This document shows, piece by piece, positions 9,756 through 22,684 of a DNA stretch of 64,000 nucleotides. The position numbers were made by a program, and so were the translations under genes. This DNA is from Combretum micranthum (taxonomy: Eukaryota; Streptophyta; Magnoliopsida; Myrtales; Combretaceae). A model generated the notes under the pieces. That model did not search any database, was not told the origin of the DNA, and saw only the letters and a program-made list of their open reading frames with translations. Position 1 is the first letter of the stretch, and each line of letters begins with the position of its first letter. Location of the stretch: assembly GCA_024138025.1 (NCBI GenBank), contig JAMXBD010002734.1, positions 1 through 64,000 of the forward strand. The letters run 5' to 3'.

Positions 9756-11056
9756 ATGGATAGGACAAGAAGATTAACTCGACAGTCCACAGAAAGGGAG
9801 AGTATGCCACCTCCTTCTCAGTCTACTATTCCAACTTCTACATCCACTACTATCCTTGCTTCTACTTCGACTCCATCATTAGCTTCGGCTTCTACTACTC
9901 AAAATCCATAACCTCCTCCAATGCCTCCTCAGATGCCTCCTTATCCACCAATGCCTCAGATGCTGATGGGAGATCCAAACTCCATGTTCACAGTGTTTTA
10001 GGATATGTTTGCAATGGTTCAGCAATATCAACAACTAATGTATCAACAACAGCAATAGTTTATGTAGCAATACAATCCACAGGAGTTGAGGCAAAGGAAC
10101 AATCTACATGTAGAAGACCGACATGACCAAGTAAAGTTACATTTTGTCAAATTAGTACCTGATTTTGATGAGACTATCTAAGATCTAACTACAGCTGAGG
10201 GTTGGATTAAGGAACTTGAAAAAGCATTCGCTGCTTATGAGGTACCTGAGTATAGGAAAGTTGACTTGGCAGCATACATGTTGAAGAGAGATGCTTGTAA
10301 TTGGTTGATGTTGAACAGTGACAGTTATGCAAGATTGATCCCATGGAATACATTCAAGGAAGCTTTCTTTCTGAATTATATTCCATCTACAGTGAGAGAA
10401 CAAATGATATCCAATTGGTTGAGTTTGAGGCAAGGGAGTAAAACAGTAGAGGAATATTATGTTGAGTTTTGTAGACTGCTTAGATTTGCAGGTACTAGTT
10501 GTACTGATGAAAGGATGATGGTCCAGAAGTTTCAGGATGGATTAAACATAGAAATTAAAAGTGAAGTTAAGAAGTTCCAACTATCAACATTGTCAAAAGC
10601 TGTAATTAAAGTAAAGTTAGTAGAACAAACTGTAGATGAATGCAAGGCACAAAGAGATAGAAGAGCTACTTTTCTTGGTAAGAAATCTATGACATCATTC
10701 ACTCCTTATTCAAGATATGATAACATTGGCAAAGGCAAGCGACCCTACATAGGAAAGAGACTGAATTCAAGACAAGTGGTGAAGAATTTCATGCCTTCCA
10801 CTTAGTTTGATAAGTGGTGTTCTAGATGTTTTGGACCCCATGATCCAGCTCGGTGTAAATGGGTTTCGGGAGCATGTTTTGCTTGTGGCAAAGTGGGTCA
10901 TCGAGCCTCTAAATGCAAAGACCCACAATTGAAGCCTATTTTCTGTGCTTATTGTAAACAAGAGGACACCATGTATCGAATTGTAAAGAAAAGCGTAAAA
11001 ATGATGGTCCAAACTTTAGAAAAGGAATGACTGCTGCTAAAGTTTTTGCCCTTCAA
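9756..11056 (+). pseudogene. element B gag with two CCHC zinc knuckles (broken)
   Basis: The likely start is the ATG at 9756 (MDRTRRLTRQ), followed by a Pro/Ser/Thr/Gln-rich N-terminus. The capsid-type retrotransposon gag core is clear at about 10266-10720 (MAAYMLKRDACNWL, then YYVEFCRLLRFAG). Two nucleic-acid-binding knuckles follow: CFACGKVGHRASKC at 10875-10916, and a second at 10944-10987 broken by a one-base frameshift between its Cys pair and its His. In-frame stops occur near 9909, 10001, 10057, 10066, 10180 and 10804; most look like former Gln codons. Gag would form the cytoplasmic particle that packages element RNA, but this copy cannot encode it. Confidence 0.85.
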
Positions 11057-11605
11057 TAGTATGAGAAAGCTTCTTCAGTTGATACATTAGCAGGTACAAT
11101 ACAGATTGCAAATCATTCTGCATATGCATTAATTGATACTAGTGCTACTCATCCATGCTTGGCTAAAAAATTTGTGAATGAGTGTGGCTTGAATTCTGAA
11201 GTGTTGCTTGATAGAGTAATGAGTATTAATACCCCTCTTGGTATGCAATCTAAAGAACCATGCGTTTGTAGAAATATTGATGTGGTGATTTCTAATGTGA
11301 GCATGCCAATAGACATGTTAGCATTGCCTTTAACTGATTTTGATGTCATTTTCGGAATGAATTGGTTAAATCTGTATAAAGCCACTATAGACTGTAATAA
11401 GGTGGAAGTAAGTTTTGATTTAGAGGATGGAAGAGTATCACATGTCTTGGAGAGGAAGAGACCCGAAAGTATGTATATAATGAAATTGTGGGAGAAGAAT
11501 GTGGGAGAGATTATGAATAGTGAGGAGCTTAAAGTTGATATGGTGCCAATAGTACAAGAGTTTGTTGATGTCTTTCCTAAAGAATTACCGGGATTACCGT
11601 CTTAG
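11057..11605 (+). pseudogene. element B aspartic protease and pre-RT linker
   Basis: A retroviral-type aspartic protease is recognisable by ALIDTSATHP (catalytic Asp at 11135-11137). The usual DTGA has become DTSA, a Gly-to-Ser change from one G-to-A substitution. Downstream the conserved FGMNWLNLYKATIDC and a linker ending VPIVQEFVDVFPKELPGLP lead toward RT. The frame ends in a stop at 11603-11605 and the RT continues in another frame. The enzyme would cut the Gag-Pol polyprotein; the altered active site and broken frame make this copy non-functional. Confidence 0.85.
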
Positions 11606-12267
11606 GGAAATAGAGTTTGGAATTGATTTAATACCAGGGACATCACCATATCTAAAGCTCCATATAGAATGGCTCCTATAGCATTGAAAGAGTTGAAGAA
11701 TCAATTGGAAGAATTGCAAAAATGGGGATTTATACGTCCACGTATCTCTCCGTGGGGTGCTCCAGTGTTGTCTGTGAAGGAAAAACATGGGAGCATGAGA
11801 ATGTGCGTAGAGATGACTTATTTGATCAATTGAGAGGTGTTGTAGAGTTTTCAAAGATAGATTTAAGATTTGGGTATCATCAACTGAAGATTACACAACA
11901 AGACATTGCAAAGACAACTTTTCGAACAAGATATGGGCATTTTGAATTCTTAGTTATGCCTTTTGGTTTGACAAATGCCCCTGCAGTGTTTATGGACTTA
12001 ATGAACAGGGTATTTAAAGATTATCTGGATCAGTTAGTCATTGTTTTCATTGATGATATACTGGTATACTCGAGAAGCATGGATGAGCATAAACAACATT
12101 TGAGTCTTATTCTACAAAGATTAAGAGAAAAGAAACTTTATGCCAAATTCAGTAAATGTAGATTTTGGTTAAGAGAAGTTGCATTCCTAGGCCACATTAT
12201 TACAAATAGGATATCAGTAGAACCCAGAAAAGATTAGAGTTGTTTTAGATTGGCCACAACCTATGAA
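11606..12267 (+). pseudogene. element B reverse transcriptase, N-terminal and palm part
   Basis: RT motifs appear in order: [63 protein letters not shown] and the catalytic FIDDILVYS (Asp pair at 12052-12057). About 20 residues before the KIDLR motif are deleted, and at least one frameshift separates the linker from RT. The frame is cut at 12267 by the large insertion; RT thumb and RNase H resume at 17321. The polymerase would copy element RNA to DNA in the cytoplasmic particle. Confidence 0.88.
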
Positions 12268-15200
12268 TGCCACGCTCCGAAGGGTATCCTAAACGTGGCA
12301 ATCCGCGTACACAATATTAAAGCCTAGGAATGACTACCTCAGTCACGCGAAGGCTTCCATACTATGTATAAGGCGTCTAACACATGGAGATGAGACACAT
12401 CGGAGTGATACATTTTATATTGATACAACTTGAGTAATAATGTAAAGGAAATACAATTCACTATACTTCAATTATTATTCATCCATAGATTTTACTACAC
12501 AAACTATTACAAAACATTTCATAAAACCTAGCTAATATCTTCAAGCATTCTTACTTCCTGTCGAAATCCCGAAGTTACCTTCGGCTTCAACCATCTCGGT
12601 CCCCAAGTAGCATTCTCCTGTCAACTTATTTATTCAAACATCTATTAGGGTATAAGCTATACTAGCTTAGTGAGAGTTCCCTTAATTTCGTACCATACCA
12701 AGCAAGTTATAAATCATCCATATGCTATGCATTAACAAACACATGAGCAGACAATTATGTATGGGTAACCGGAACCCATACACAGAACGGATTTACCCCC
12801 TCTGTATCTAGGGTTAGGATGGTCCATAAGCCATGCAACCATAATCCAAATCTCTTTCTTTTAGTTATATAACCTCTGTTGTTTTATTGTGGTAGTTTTA
12901 AGTGTTTATCCCACATCCGTTAACTTAAGCAATCTTGCATCCTTAATGTTAACAAAGGCCCCCTCGCCTTCCGCTAATATATTTTTGTCCCACCAAAGAT
13001 ATATTAGCTAATGCAATATGACTCAAAACGTGATATGCATGTATAGTTTTTTCATATAATTGTGGCATGTTAATTATGTAGGTTAAGAGCGATCATAGAG
13101 AATTTCAAACAATTCAAGTCTATGCTAACTCATACAATGATTTTACAATAAGTCTTGCCTCAATATACTTATCATTCATTCAACCAAGATTATATCACAA
13201 ATCATCACAATTTCATATTTTCCTAATTCTAATGCAACTAGCTACAAGCATAATCAAGATAACAAAATAAGAGGAAAACTTATTCGGCCATTGGATCATA
13301 GGTCTCTTAGTAAAAGTAATCCGATGATAGATAGGGAATCGTCGATTTCGGAATCACCTAAAAAGGAAGAAATACCCTAATAAATATTTCATCACTTAGC
13401 TAATCCAAACTATCTTATACAAACTATCAAATTCGTAATTCTCGTCCTAAGCGGGAATTCCAACTTAAAACAGTCATAACTTGGTCGTTTTAACTCGAAA
13501 TTTAGTAAATTATATATCGATTTTTATCTACTTCGAAAGATATATCTAATTCTAATATTATTTTCAAGTTTTGAAAACTTTAAAGCTTCAAAAAGATCTG
13601 ATCAGATCAGAACGATAGTAAAAACTGATTTAGAAAATTGATTTTGTAAAAGTTTATGAAATTTCCACTATCCAAAGCAAGTATACATGCAATATGAACA
13701 AGTTACTGCCATATATGATATGTCATGAGATATATATGTACATGTTCTTGATGATATTTAATAAAAGAAATTTTTAGAAAACTTTTTTCCTTGTAAGACT
13801 ATGAAAAATCAATTTAGAAAGGCTAGTCTTGTAGTCTTGACAATTCCCACTTGTTTTTAGAAAAATTCCTTGATAAATTCATTTATTCTTGTTAAAATTA
13901 AGCCTTCATTATGTATATTCCTTAAGGCCTTTGTTTTTCAATAAAAATTTTCATTTTATACCTTGTAAACATGTTTTTAAATATGGTTCATCCGAAAATC
14001 CTAATTTGTAAAAATTGTTTTTGTAGTGATTCTTTTAAGTGAAACCATTTGATACTTAGAAATTAAGGCTCAACCATACCTAGCCACTAAGGACTTCATT
14101 TCTTTAGTAAAACTTCCATTTTGAGTTTGGAAAGTAAGTGTTTTCATGCCATTAGTCTATTATTACGAATTTCTTAAAATGACTAACAACTTAAATTTTT
14201 CTACTTTATTTCCATTCCTTGTTCTACATATTTTTCTTAGCAAATCTCATCTTAACTTATAAAAATCATTACTTGATGATATCTATGACTAATACTCTTC
14301 ATTTTTCATATAAAACACAGTTTTTGGAGTTGATAAAAGGGTTTTTAAGGCATGGTGTTAAAACCATCCGAATTTACAAAAGGTTAGGATAAATTTAAAT
14401 TTTATATTTTGTAATCTCATCTTATTTTAAGAATACCTATTAGTAGATCTACTATTTACTTATCAAAAACATTTCCTATTGTTACCTATTCCATAAGCCA
14501 TTCATTTTTAAACAAATCCTTCATTTTTGTGTTGAAAAATGGGTTTTCAAAATTGGTCTTGGTTGAGATCCGAATTTACAATATTTGTTTTTGGACATAT
14601 CTTTTGATAAAATCCATCTAAACTTATGAAAATCCATCCCTTACATATCCTATCTTAAGAGCCTTCCATATCTTGAATAAAAACGTCATTTCTGAGTTGG
14701 AAAAACATGTTTTTAAACTAGGCCTTGGCCTAAATCCTAAAATAAAATTTTGTTTTGAAAAATAATCTTTGAAAATCACCTTTGAACCATATAAAATGAA
14801 GTCTTGATGATATATACCCATCAAGCCTTCATTATTTCAAGTAAAAATTCCATTTTGACACTTGGAAAGTGGTTTTTAAATGTGGGTCTTGCTTAGATAC
14901 GAATTTCACCATTTTTATTTAAGTTCAAAACCAAGATCTACACTTTCTATGAACATAAATGTAAAAGAAATCCAGGGTAGTAAACCATAAACTCATAGAT
15001 CTAAACTTTACTCATCAAGATCATTCATTTATGATATCTATTCCTTAAACCCTTCATTTTAAATGAAAAATATACATTTTGAAGTTGAAAAATAGCTTTT
15101 CTAAATATGGTTCTCTTTTTATCCGAATTTTCAAAAATGATTTTTGTTGAAACTAAAATAGATCTTGAGCTTTCTAATACTTTCCTACTACCATCAAGCT

Positions 15201-17315
15201 ATTACAAGTTATTTAAGAACATAAAACAAAAGTCAAATACATGTATGAACTTAAAACAACTAGATCTAGTTTACTATACTAGTTATAAATGCATGAACAC
15301 TATGATGGTTATGTGAATGATGAATATATGTACAAATCATTAGCAATAACGACATAACTTGAAAATAAAACAAAATAATAGTAAAATAACTCAAATAATA
15401 AGATTTAAAACATAAACAAAATCAAAGCTACAAAAAAAGTTAGATCTACAAAATATAAATACTTTTAGCAAGAAAATAATAATAATAATAATACAAGAGA
15501 ATAATCATGGATAAGAAGAGTGTTTCATTTTGGCATCATCATCCTTAGCTTTTAAGCTTATGAAAGGTCATTTGATGCATGAAACTCTCACTATACTTTA
15601 CCTACATCAACTATGGATGCTTTGGACAAGAGTTTTATCAAAGGATCTTGAAGAAATATGTGTGGGAGCTCATTTATTGAATAGGGGCAGCAAGCTTCTC
15701 TTGTAAGAACAAGAGAAAAAGAAGAAAGAAAGAGGGAAAGTAGAGAGGAAAGTGTAAGGAATGGTAAATGTTTGATGTGTGAATGAGAGAGAAAGATAGA
15801 ATGAGTCAAAGACATATTAAATGAAGTAAAAAATAAATAAATGGCAGCCAAGATATTACATAGTAGGCATGAATTCAGAAGAGAGAGAAAGAGGGAATCT
15901 AGTTGATTTTTAACTTGAAATTGTAATGTGTAATTAATGGTATGTGTTGCTTCTTAAAGAAGGAGTGAAATAGATTTATTTTAATCAATTTTTGGAGTAA
16001 TTCAAAGGACAAGGCAGCCAAAAAGAAGTCAAAAATCTGCCATGAAGTGATACATGAAGTGTAGAAAGAGTAAAGTGAAAAAGAAGTGATGTATGAAAAG
16101 TGTACAAAAGGTATGGGTTTGTAAAAATACTTTCTTAATAAATAAAATAAAAATAAGAAAAATATAGAAAACGTATTCCAAATATTTGTAGCAAATTTTT
16201 CATAATTAAAATAAGATAATTAATTAATTTATTTTAGTGAATTATCAAATAAGTTACTGGTATGATCAAAATACACAAATATGAGCTATAAATTATATTT
16301 TTATAACCCAAAAAATTCTTAAAAAATTATGTTATGAAAATAAAAACATTTTAAAAATATTTTCCAGTTATTAAATTAATTTATTTTATTTTTATTATCG
16401 GGTCTTAAATAGTAGCTGATCCCGTAAAAACTCGAAACGAACTAAATTTTGGAAAAACAGAATTTTTTGTAGTATGTAAAATATTTATCTAAAAATATAA
16501 GGGTTTATAAGAATAATAAAATTATGTAATAAATGGTAGTGAATAGTGCCAATGACTAGTTAATTACCAGTAGTAATGAAATACGAATATAATCGCAAAA
16601 TTAGATATTTCTAGTTATTAAAAAATTAAAAAATTGATATTTTTAAAATCCTTATGATAATACGAGTCTAACGGTATTAATGGTATATTTTTTATATCTC
16701 GAGCCCGAGGACACGCTTTTCAAAATCTGTATCCGAACGGATTTGAAATAGGTCAAAAATTTACCAATCTGATATTTTTAAGCGACCTTATATTACTACG
16801 AGCTACTCTACACACTTAAACTACACCTTGGCCTCTAGGACTAAGAACGCAAGATTATCGGACTAAAACTACTATATTCCACTTAAGGTCCCCGGGTGAC
16901 TTTTCGGTTTAGATCTTTATCAATTTGGAAACTGAGGATTTATATTTATATAACACATTTAGTTTGAGAAATTTATTTTAAATTTCTTAACGTTTTTAGA
17001 ATTCTTGAATTGGGTTTTATTTCCGAAGGTTAATCGTTATTTACTTTTTATTAATTTGTTTTTGGGTTCTATATTACCTTATTTTACAATTCAGAGTTAA
17101 GTATGGAATTTTTTGTGCGTAGTGGTTTTGAATTTGAAGACTGTTGAGTTCTTATTTTATTTTTAAGGAATCTCATTTTTCTCAAGATTAAGATATTTCT
17201 GGATTCGTTCGTGATTTAGGACTAGTTGAAGTTCGATTTTAATTTGGAGTCATTTTTAGAGTTTATTTTCGATGTTTATTTTGAAATTATTTACTGGAAT
17301 TTTCCGTGGCTTACA
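12268..17315 (-). mobile_element. 5 kb probable solo LTR inserted in the element B pol gene
   Basis: The insertion is bounded by TG...CA ends and an exact ATGAA duplication (12263-12267, 17316-17320). Removing it and one duplicate restores a continuous pol frame from WPQPMN to VTEVRSFLGL. It has no gag or pol motifs, and on the minus strand it starts TGTAAGCCACGG and ends CGGAGCGTGGCA. A related sequence lies at 44987-48212: shared blocks include the left end (GGGTAYCCTAAACGTG), a block near 13450-13560 and one near 16640-16800. The simplest reading is a solo LTR of a long-LTR gypsy family, left by LTR-LTR recombination. An (AAT)n run lies near 15473-15491. A noncoding LARD-type element is the alternative. 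Confidence 0.7.
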
Positions 17316-17320
17316 ATGAA

Positions 17321-17936
17321 TGTCACTGAGGTACGTAGTTTTCTGGGTTTAGCAAGTTATTGTCGAAGTTTCGTGCAAGGATTTTCGAAGATTGCTTCTT
17401 CATTAACAAAATTAACAAGGAAACATGTGAAATTTGCTTGGAATAATGATTGTGAGAGAAGCTTTCAGGAATTGAAGGAGAAATTAGTGTCTACACCTGT
17501 TTTAGTACTTCCTGTAAATGGGAAGGAGTTTGTTGTTTATAGTGATGCATCGATACAAGGACTTGGATGTGTCTTGATGCAAGATAATCGAGTAATAGCA
17601 TATGCTTCTAGATAGTTGAAGCCTCACGAAAGAAATTATCCGGTCCATGATTTAGAGCTTGCTGCAGTAATTCTAGCACTAAAGCTTTGGAGACATTACT
17701 TGTTTGGGGAAAAGTACAAAATCTTTACAGACCACAAGAGTTTAAAATATATTTTCACTCAAAAAGAATTGAATATGAACCAAAGGAGATGGCTTGAGTT
17801 AATTAAGGATTATAACGTTGAGATTCTCTATCATCCAGGAAAAGCCAATGTGGTGGCGGATGCTTTAAGTAGGAAGAAACAAATGAATATGATAGCCATG
17901 ATCACCAACCAAAGAGAATTGCAAGAAGATCTTTGA
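17321..17936 (+). pseudogene. element B RT thumb and RNase H
   Basis: After the insertion, pol continues with VTEVRSFLGLASYCRSFV, then the RNase H domain: VYSDASIQGLGCVLMQ (first catalytic Asp), a stop at 17613-17615 after [35 protein letters not shown] and ADALSRKKQ. RNase H degrades the RNA strand of the hybrid during reverse transcription. The TAG sits where homologues have Gln or another residue before LKPHE, and a TGA closes the frame after QEDL. Confidence 0.88.
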
Positions 17937-19402
17937 AAGTTGAATGTTGAAGTGACCCTAGAGAAGATTGAAATTATGTTGGCACAATTAACTTTGTAAC
18001 CTACCATATTGGAACAAATCAAGCTGGGACAAAAAGAAGAACTAGAAAGTCAAAATTTGAAAAGACGATGAGGGTGTTATCAAATTCAGAGACTGGATTT
18101 ATGTGCCAAATATTTATGATTTAAGGAAACGAATTATGAAAGAAGCTCACTCCTCTACATACTCAATTCATCCAGGAAACACCAAGATGTACCAAGATTT
18201 GAAACAACATTACTGGTGGGAAGGAATGAAGAGAGATATTGTAGAATATGTATCTAAGTGCTTGACATGACAACAGGTAAAAATTGAACATCAAAGACGA
18301 GGGGGAGAATTGCAACCTTTACGAATTCCGGAATGGAAATGGGATGAAATCACCATGAACTTTCTAATAGCTTTGCCCAAAACAGTAGCCAGAAATGAGA
18401 TAGTATGGGTTATTATCGATAGACTAACAAAGTCAACACATTTTATTCCTTTTGATGATCGGATGTTCACTTGAGAAACTAGCATAGATTTATATCCGAG
18501 AAATAGTGAGACTTCATGGTGTACCGGTGACCATCACTTCTAATAGGGATACTCAGTTTGTAAGTAGATTTTGGAGAAGTCTTCATGAAGCACTTGGAAC
18601 CAAATTGCAATTTAGTACGGCATTTCATCCTCAGACAAACGGTCAACCAGAAAGAACAATTCAAATTCTAGAGGATATGCTTCGATCTTATGCTTTGGAT
18701 TTTGGAAGAAATTGGGATGAACATTTACCGTTGGTCAAGTTTCCCTATAATAATAGCTACCAATCAGCGGTACAGATGGCTCCATATGAAGCTTTGTATG
18801 GGAGAAAGTGTAGATCCCCCTTACATTGGGATGAAGTGGGAGAGAGAGCTCTAATTGGACCAAATTTGATACAACAAGCAATTGATAAAGTTCAGATGAT
18901 TAAACAAAGATTAAAGATAGCTCAAGACCAATATAAAAGTTATGCTGATTTAAAAAGAAGACCATTGGAGTATGATACTGGTAATCATGTATTTCTGAAA
19001 GTATCATCGACAAAAGGAGTATTCGGATTTAAAGTGAGAAGTAAGTTAAATCCAAGATATATCGGGCCATATGAAGTTTTGGAAGGAATTGGACCATCAT
19101 CTTATAGATTGGCACTACCACCGAGTTTGTCAGGTGTTCACAATGTTTTTCATGTATCTCAGCTGAGGATATGTGTTTCTGATCCAAATGCAATACTGGA
19201 TACAAATCAACCTGAGATACTACTCGATCTTACTATGGAAGAGAAACCTGTCAAAATCCTGGATAACATGGATAAAACATTGAGAAATAAGACGATCCCC
19301 ATGGTTAAAGTCTAGTAGAGCAACCAATCTGAATGAGAAGCAGTTTGGGAAGTGGAGAGCGTTATGAGACAAAAGTATCCCGAACTTTTTGATTGAGAAG
19401 GT
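17937..19402 (+). pseudogene. element B integrase with chromodomain-like tail
   Basis: The zinc-binding N-terminus is present but full of stops (17937-18290). The catalytic core has WDEITMNFLIALP and IIDRLTKSTHFIPF near 18340-18450, SNRDTQFVSRFW near 18540 and GQPERTIQ near 18645. Both conserved catalytic Asp positions (18358-18360 and 18542-18544) are Asn, while the Glu is kept. The C-terminal part (18506-19315) includes MAPYEALYGRKCRSP, GPYEVLEGIG and VHNVFHVSQLR. It runs into a chromovirus tail that continues past the stop at 19313-19315 in broken form to about 19395. Integrase would join element cDNA to the genome; the tail may direct it to particular chromatin. Confidence 0.88.
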
Positions 19403-19430
19403 AAGCTAAGTTTCAGGGATGAAACTTCTT

Positions 19431-19444
19431 GAAGGAGGGAAGAA
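19431..19444 (+). promoter_or_regulatory. polypurine tract of element B
   Basis: GAAGGAGGGAAGAA lies immediately before the 3' LTR start (TGAAATGATC at 19445), the expected plus-strand priming site. Confidence 0.75.
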
Positions 19445-21024
19445 TGAAATGATCTAACTCTAATTTTCATTTCATTTCCATGTATATGTTTTATTTGTTT
19501 TAATTATTGAACTTTATGAGCATGTTAATTGATGAGAGTTATGCGTTGTAATGTTAATATTGGAGTAGATGATTTGGTAATAGGCTAAATGTGTTTAAGT
19601 TAGTATATCTTGAATATTATATATGTGGATGAACAATATAATTAGTACTTGTGTTGAATATGTGTAATGAAATTAATGTTATATATATTAATGTATGTAT
19701 AGTATAATTAATGTTTATGTCTCTTATGAATTAATATGTATGTGTTATGTTAAAATTTTCAAAAAACTTTTGAATTGCTTATTTGGTTGACAGAATTTTT
19801 CAAAGGTTAGGCCTATTTTTCAAGCTCAAATTCAACCCAAATGAACTCCAAATTAATCCTAAGTCAAACATACCCCTAAAGTCAAACTTAAGATAATATA
19901 GCCTCAAATTTGATTAATTAAAGCCACTGTTGGCAGCCCCCAATTTTCATACTAATTTCCCTCTTTTCTTTTCTTTTTTTTTTTCTCTTTTCCTTTTTCT
20001 TTAAACCATAAGCCCTAAACCAAAACCAATATCAAGCCATTGGATTCAACAATCTCACCAAGCCAAAGCCTCTTTATGTAAGTTGATGCATTTATAAACT
20101 CTTTGTTTTATTTCCTTTCTTGTAATTTAGATGTAAAACCTATGGTAAGATGAGTTAATGTCATTTGAGTTGAATGGTTTTATGCATTGATATATGTTAG
20201 GTTGTATTTTATTGTTATGTGAACTTGGTTATGTGTTAGGGAAGTTGTAAGAAGTGTTGGTGAGTCGTGAAGTTAAGTTGAGTAATTGAAGTTGAAGTGA
20301 AGTGTAGGAGAGGATTTGTTGTGAATGAAGTAGCTTGATGGTTTTTATGATGTTGAAAGTTGCTTGGATTAGTTAATTTGGATAGAAGATAGTGTATGAG
20401 GTTAAATATGAGTTTAAAGAAGGACTAAAAGTGTTATGTGTTATAATTTTTTGAAGTGTAAAATAGGAGAAATAAAACATTTTCGAATAGGACTATTTTT
20501 TAGTATATGCCAGTATCTGGTGCTTCAACGCCGCCGGCGTATAGGCGATGTTAAAAGTGATCAGAATCGATTTTTCTAAAGCCATTTAAAATGCCGCTGG
20601 CTTTTGTAAGGCAATTTGTCAGCGTTTATTTTTCAAAGCGTATGCTAGCCATTAGGGCTTCAATGCCGCCGGCATAGAGGTAGTGTTGAATGTGAACAAA
20701 ATCAAAATTTTTAACGCCTAGCTTAACATCACTGGCATATAATTCCAACGTTACCGGAATTTACCTCAATTTTTCCTATGTAAATAGGCCACGTATCCCC
20801 TGAGTTTTACAAATTTAATCTTCTTCAATTATCATTCTTTACTTCTTATATGGTCTCCTAATGAATCTATAAGCTATATAATCATGTGTTAAGTGTGAAT
20901 TAAATGATAAAACTATATTTTAAGTTCAATGAATCTCCTTCTATAGTTAACTTAGGATTGTGTTATATATATATATATATATTCTACGTTCGATTATTGA
21001 TTTGTTTTAATATTTCTTGTTTCA

Positions 21025-22159
21025 TGATAGTTGCCTTCAAGCGTAGTTTTAAATTTATAAAGTCCCGTTCTTAATTCACTATAAAGGCAATAGGCAGTGC
21101 ACCTATCAATTGCAGAATAGAATTAATACGGGTGCCATCCTCTAGGATCTGGATATCAAGTATTAGTATTACCATTGCTCTACTATGTAACAGACAATTT
21201 TGATGATTTCCTATTACTAATATACTGCTAACTATATTTAATTTACTATGAGAAACAAATACACTAGCACTAATAACAAGCAAGATTCAATTAACACAAA
21301 CAATCCAGGTTTTATCTTCATCTAATTTATCATGTGAATCCTTGGAATTTACATATTTGATTTAGTTCTTAAGCTGTTGAGTTTCTCAAGCAAAATGATA
21401 ATTCTTTCGAATCTATCAATTTTTCTAAACCTAAGTTAATCAATTAGGATTTCTCATCAATCAATCGCAACTTAAGCCTACATTAAGAACATAAACTCAT
21501 TGAAATTACAATAGTCACAGAAAATTCTTGCTATTCTATGTCTAGAATTACAAACGAATATCCCACCAATTGCATAGATCAATTCATGAAAGCAATCTTT
21601 CAATTAACTTAAATGAAAATTAAACATAAATTTGCATTCCGGATATACAAATTTAAGAAACAGTTAAGAAACATGCAATTAAACAAAAGAACATCAATCT
21701 TTTATTAAACCCAAATCCTCATCACAAGATAAAATTAGAGTTCAACAAAACCCAGATCTGAAAAATTTACTCTTCCATAGTAATTAATGAAAATACATGA
21801 AATTCTAGAAACAAACTTGAATTCATGATGTCACTCGAGAAAATGAAGCTCAAAATTGTGGATCTTCAATCCAAGATAATCTTGACTTGTTGAAACTCTG
21901 AAAAACTTTATGTATGAATTCTATATGTGGTCTCTCTTTCTTCCTTGTAATGGTTGAAAGACATGGCTTGTCCTTATCATGTTGAGTTCTTCTTAATCCA
22001 AACTTCGCATTTTTGACCCGTCTTTGTTTTCTTTGAAAAATATCTCCTTTAAAGACCTAAAAGCTTAACTCCATTAATTCAAGTGCTAAATTCCCAATAA
22101 AAATGACCATCAAACATATGTTTTAGCACTCATAAAATAGGAATAATTTTGGTTCATCA
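21025..22159 (-). mobile_element. solo LTR inserted in the element B 3' LTR
   Basis: The 1135-bp insert begins TGATAGTTGCC and ends GGTTCATCA with TTTCA on both sides (21020-21024, 22160-22164). The 5' LTR of element B shows the empty site at 8913-8917. It has no coding motifs, and the TG/CA ends with a 5-bp duplication fit a solo LTR. Orientation is uncertain. Minus is preferred because that reading begins TGATGAACC and ends in the CACTGCCTATTGCC-type tail typical of large gypsy LTRs. The open frames inside it are chance. Confidence 0.8.
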
Positions 22160-22684
22160 TTTCAGTTAAAGGTTTCTCAATTATTTCTCCTCCAAGTGAA
22201 TATAGTAATACACTATTGGGTACAGGAACATAACGACTTGCTTGAATGTTTGTTAGGATAGGCATACTTTGATTTGACCTAAATTCAAGATGGCTTAAGT
22301 TTTGCATTAATTGATTGTGTTTTTCGCCTTTCAATTCGGTCCGAGGAGTGGCAAACATGTCATGATGCAATGACATGTTAGAATAGGTGCTTAGGCCACT
22401 TGTCATGATGCAATGGTGACTTCTTTTTAAATGGCTCAACGGGTAATCAATAGGGAATGTAGTAACGGTGTAACATTTACTCATCTTAAGAGGAAATAAT
22501 ATAATTTAATTCAATGTTTATGGGAGCATGTGAATTATTTTATATTATAAATTAAGTTAAGTAAAGTTGAGTAACGATTATGAACCCTAAATAAGATTAC
22601 TTTTTCTTTGTAAAGCTATCTAGGAGATATAGGTATTCGGGCTACTTATATCAACCCCCTGAGCATCGAGAGTACTACTCAAGA

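Noticed and set aside
15591..15851. 86-codon minus-strand frame rich in Ser and Leu inside the 5 kb insertion
   Set aside because: It has no recognised domain and no conservation evidence; the insertion is otherwise noncoding.
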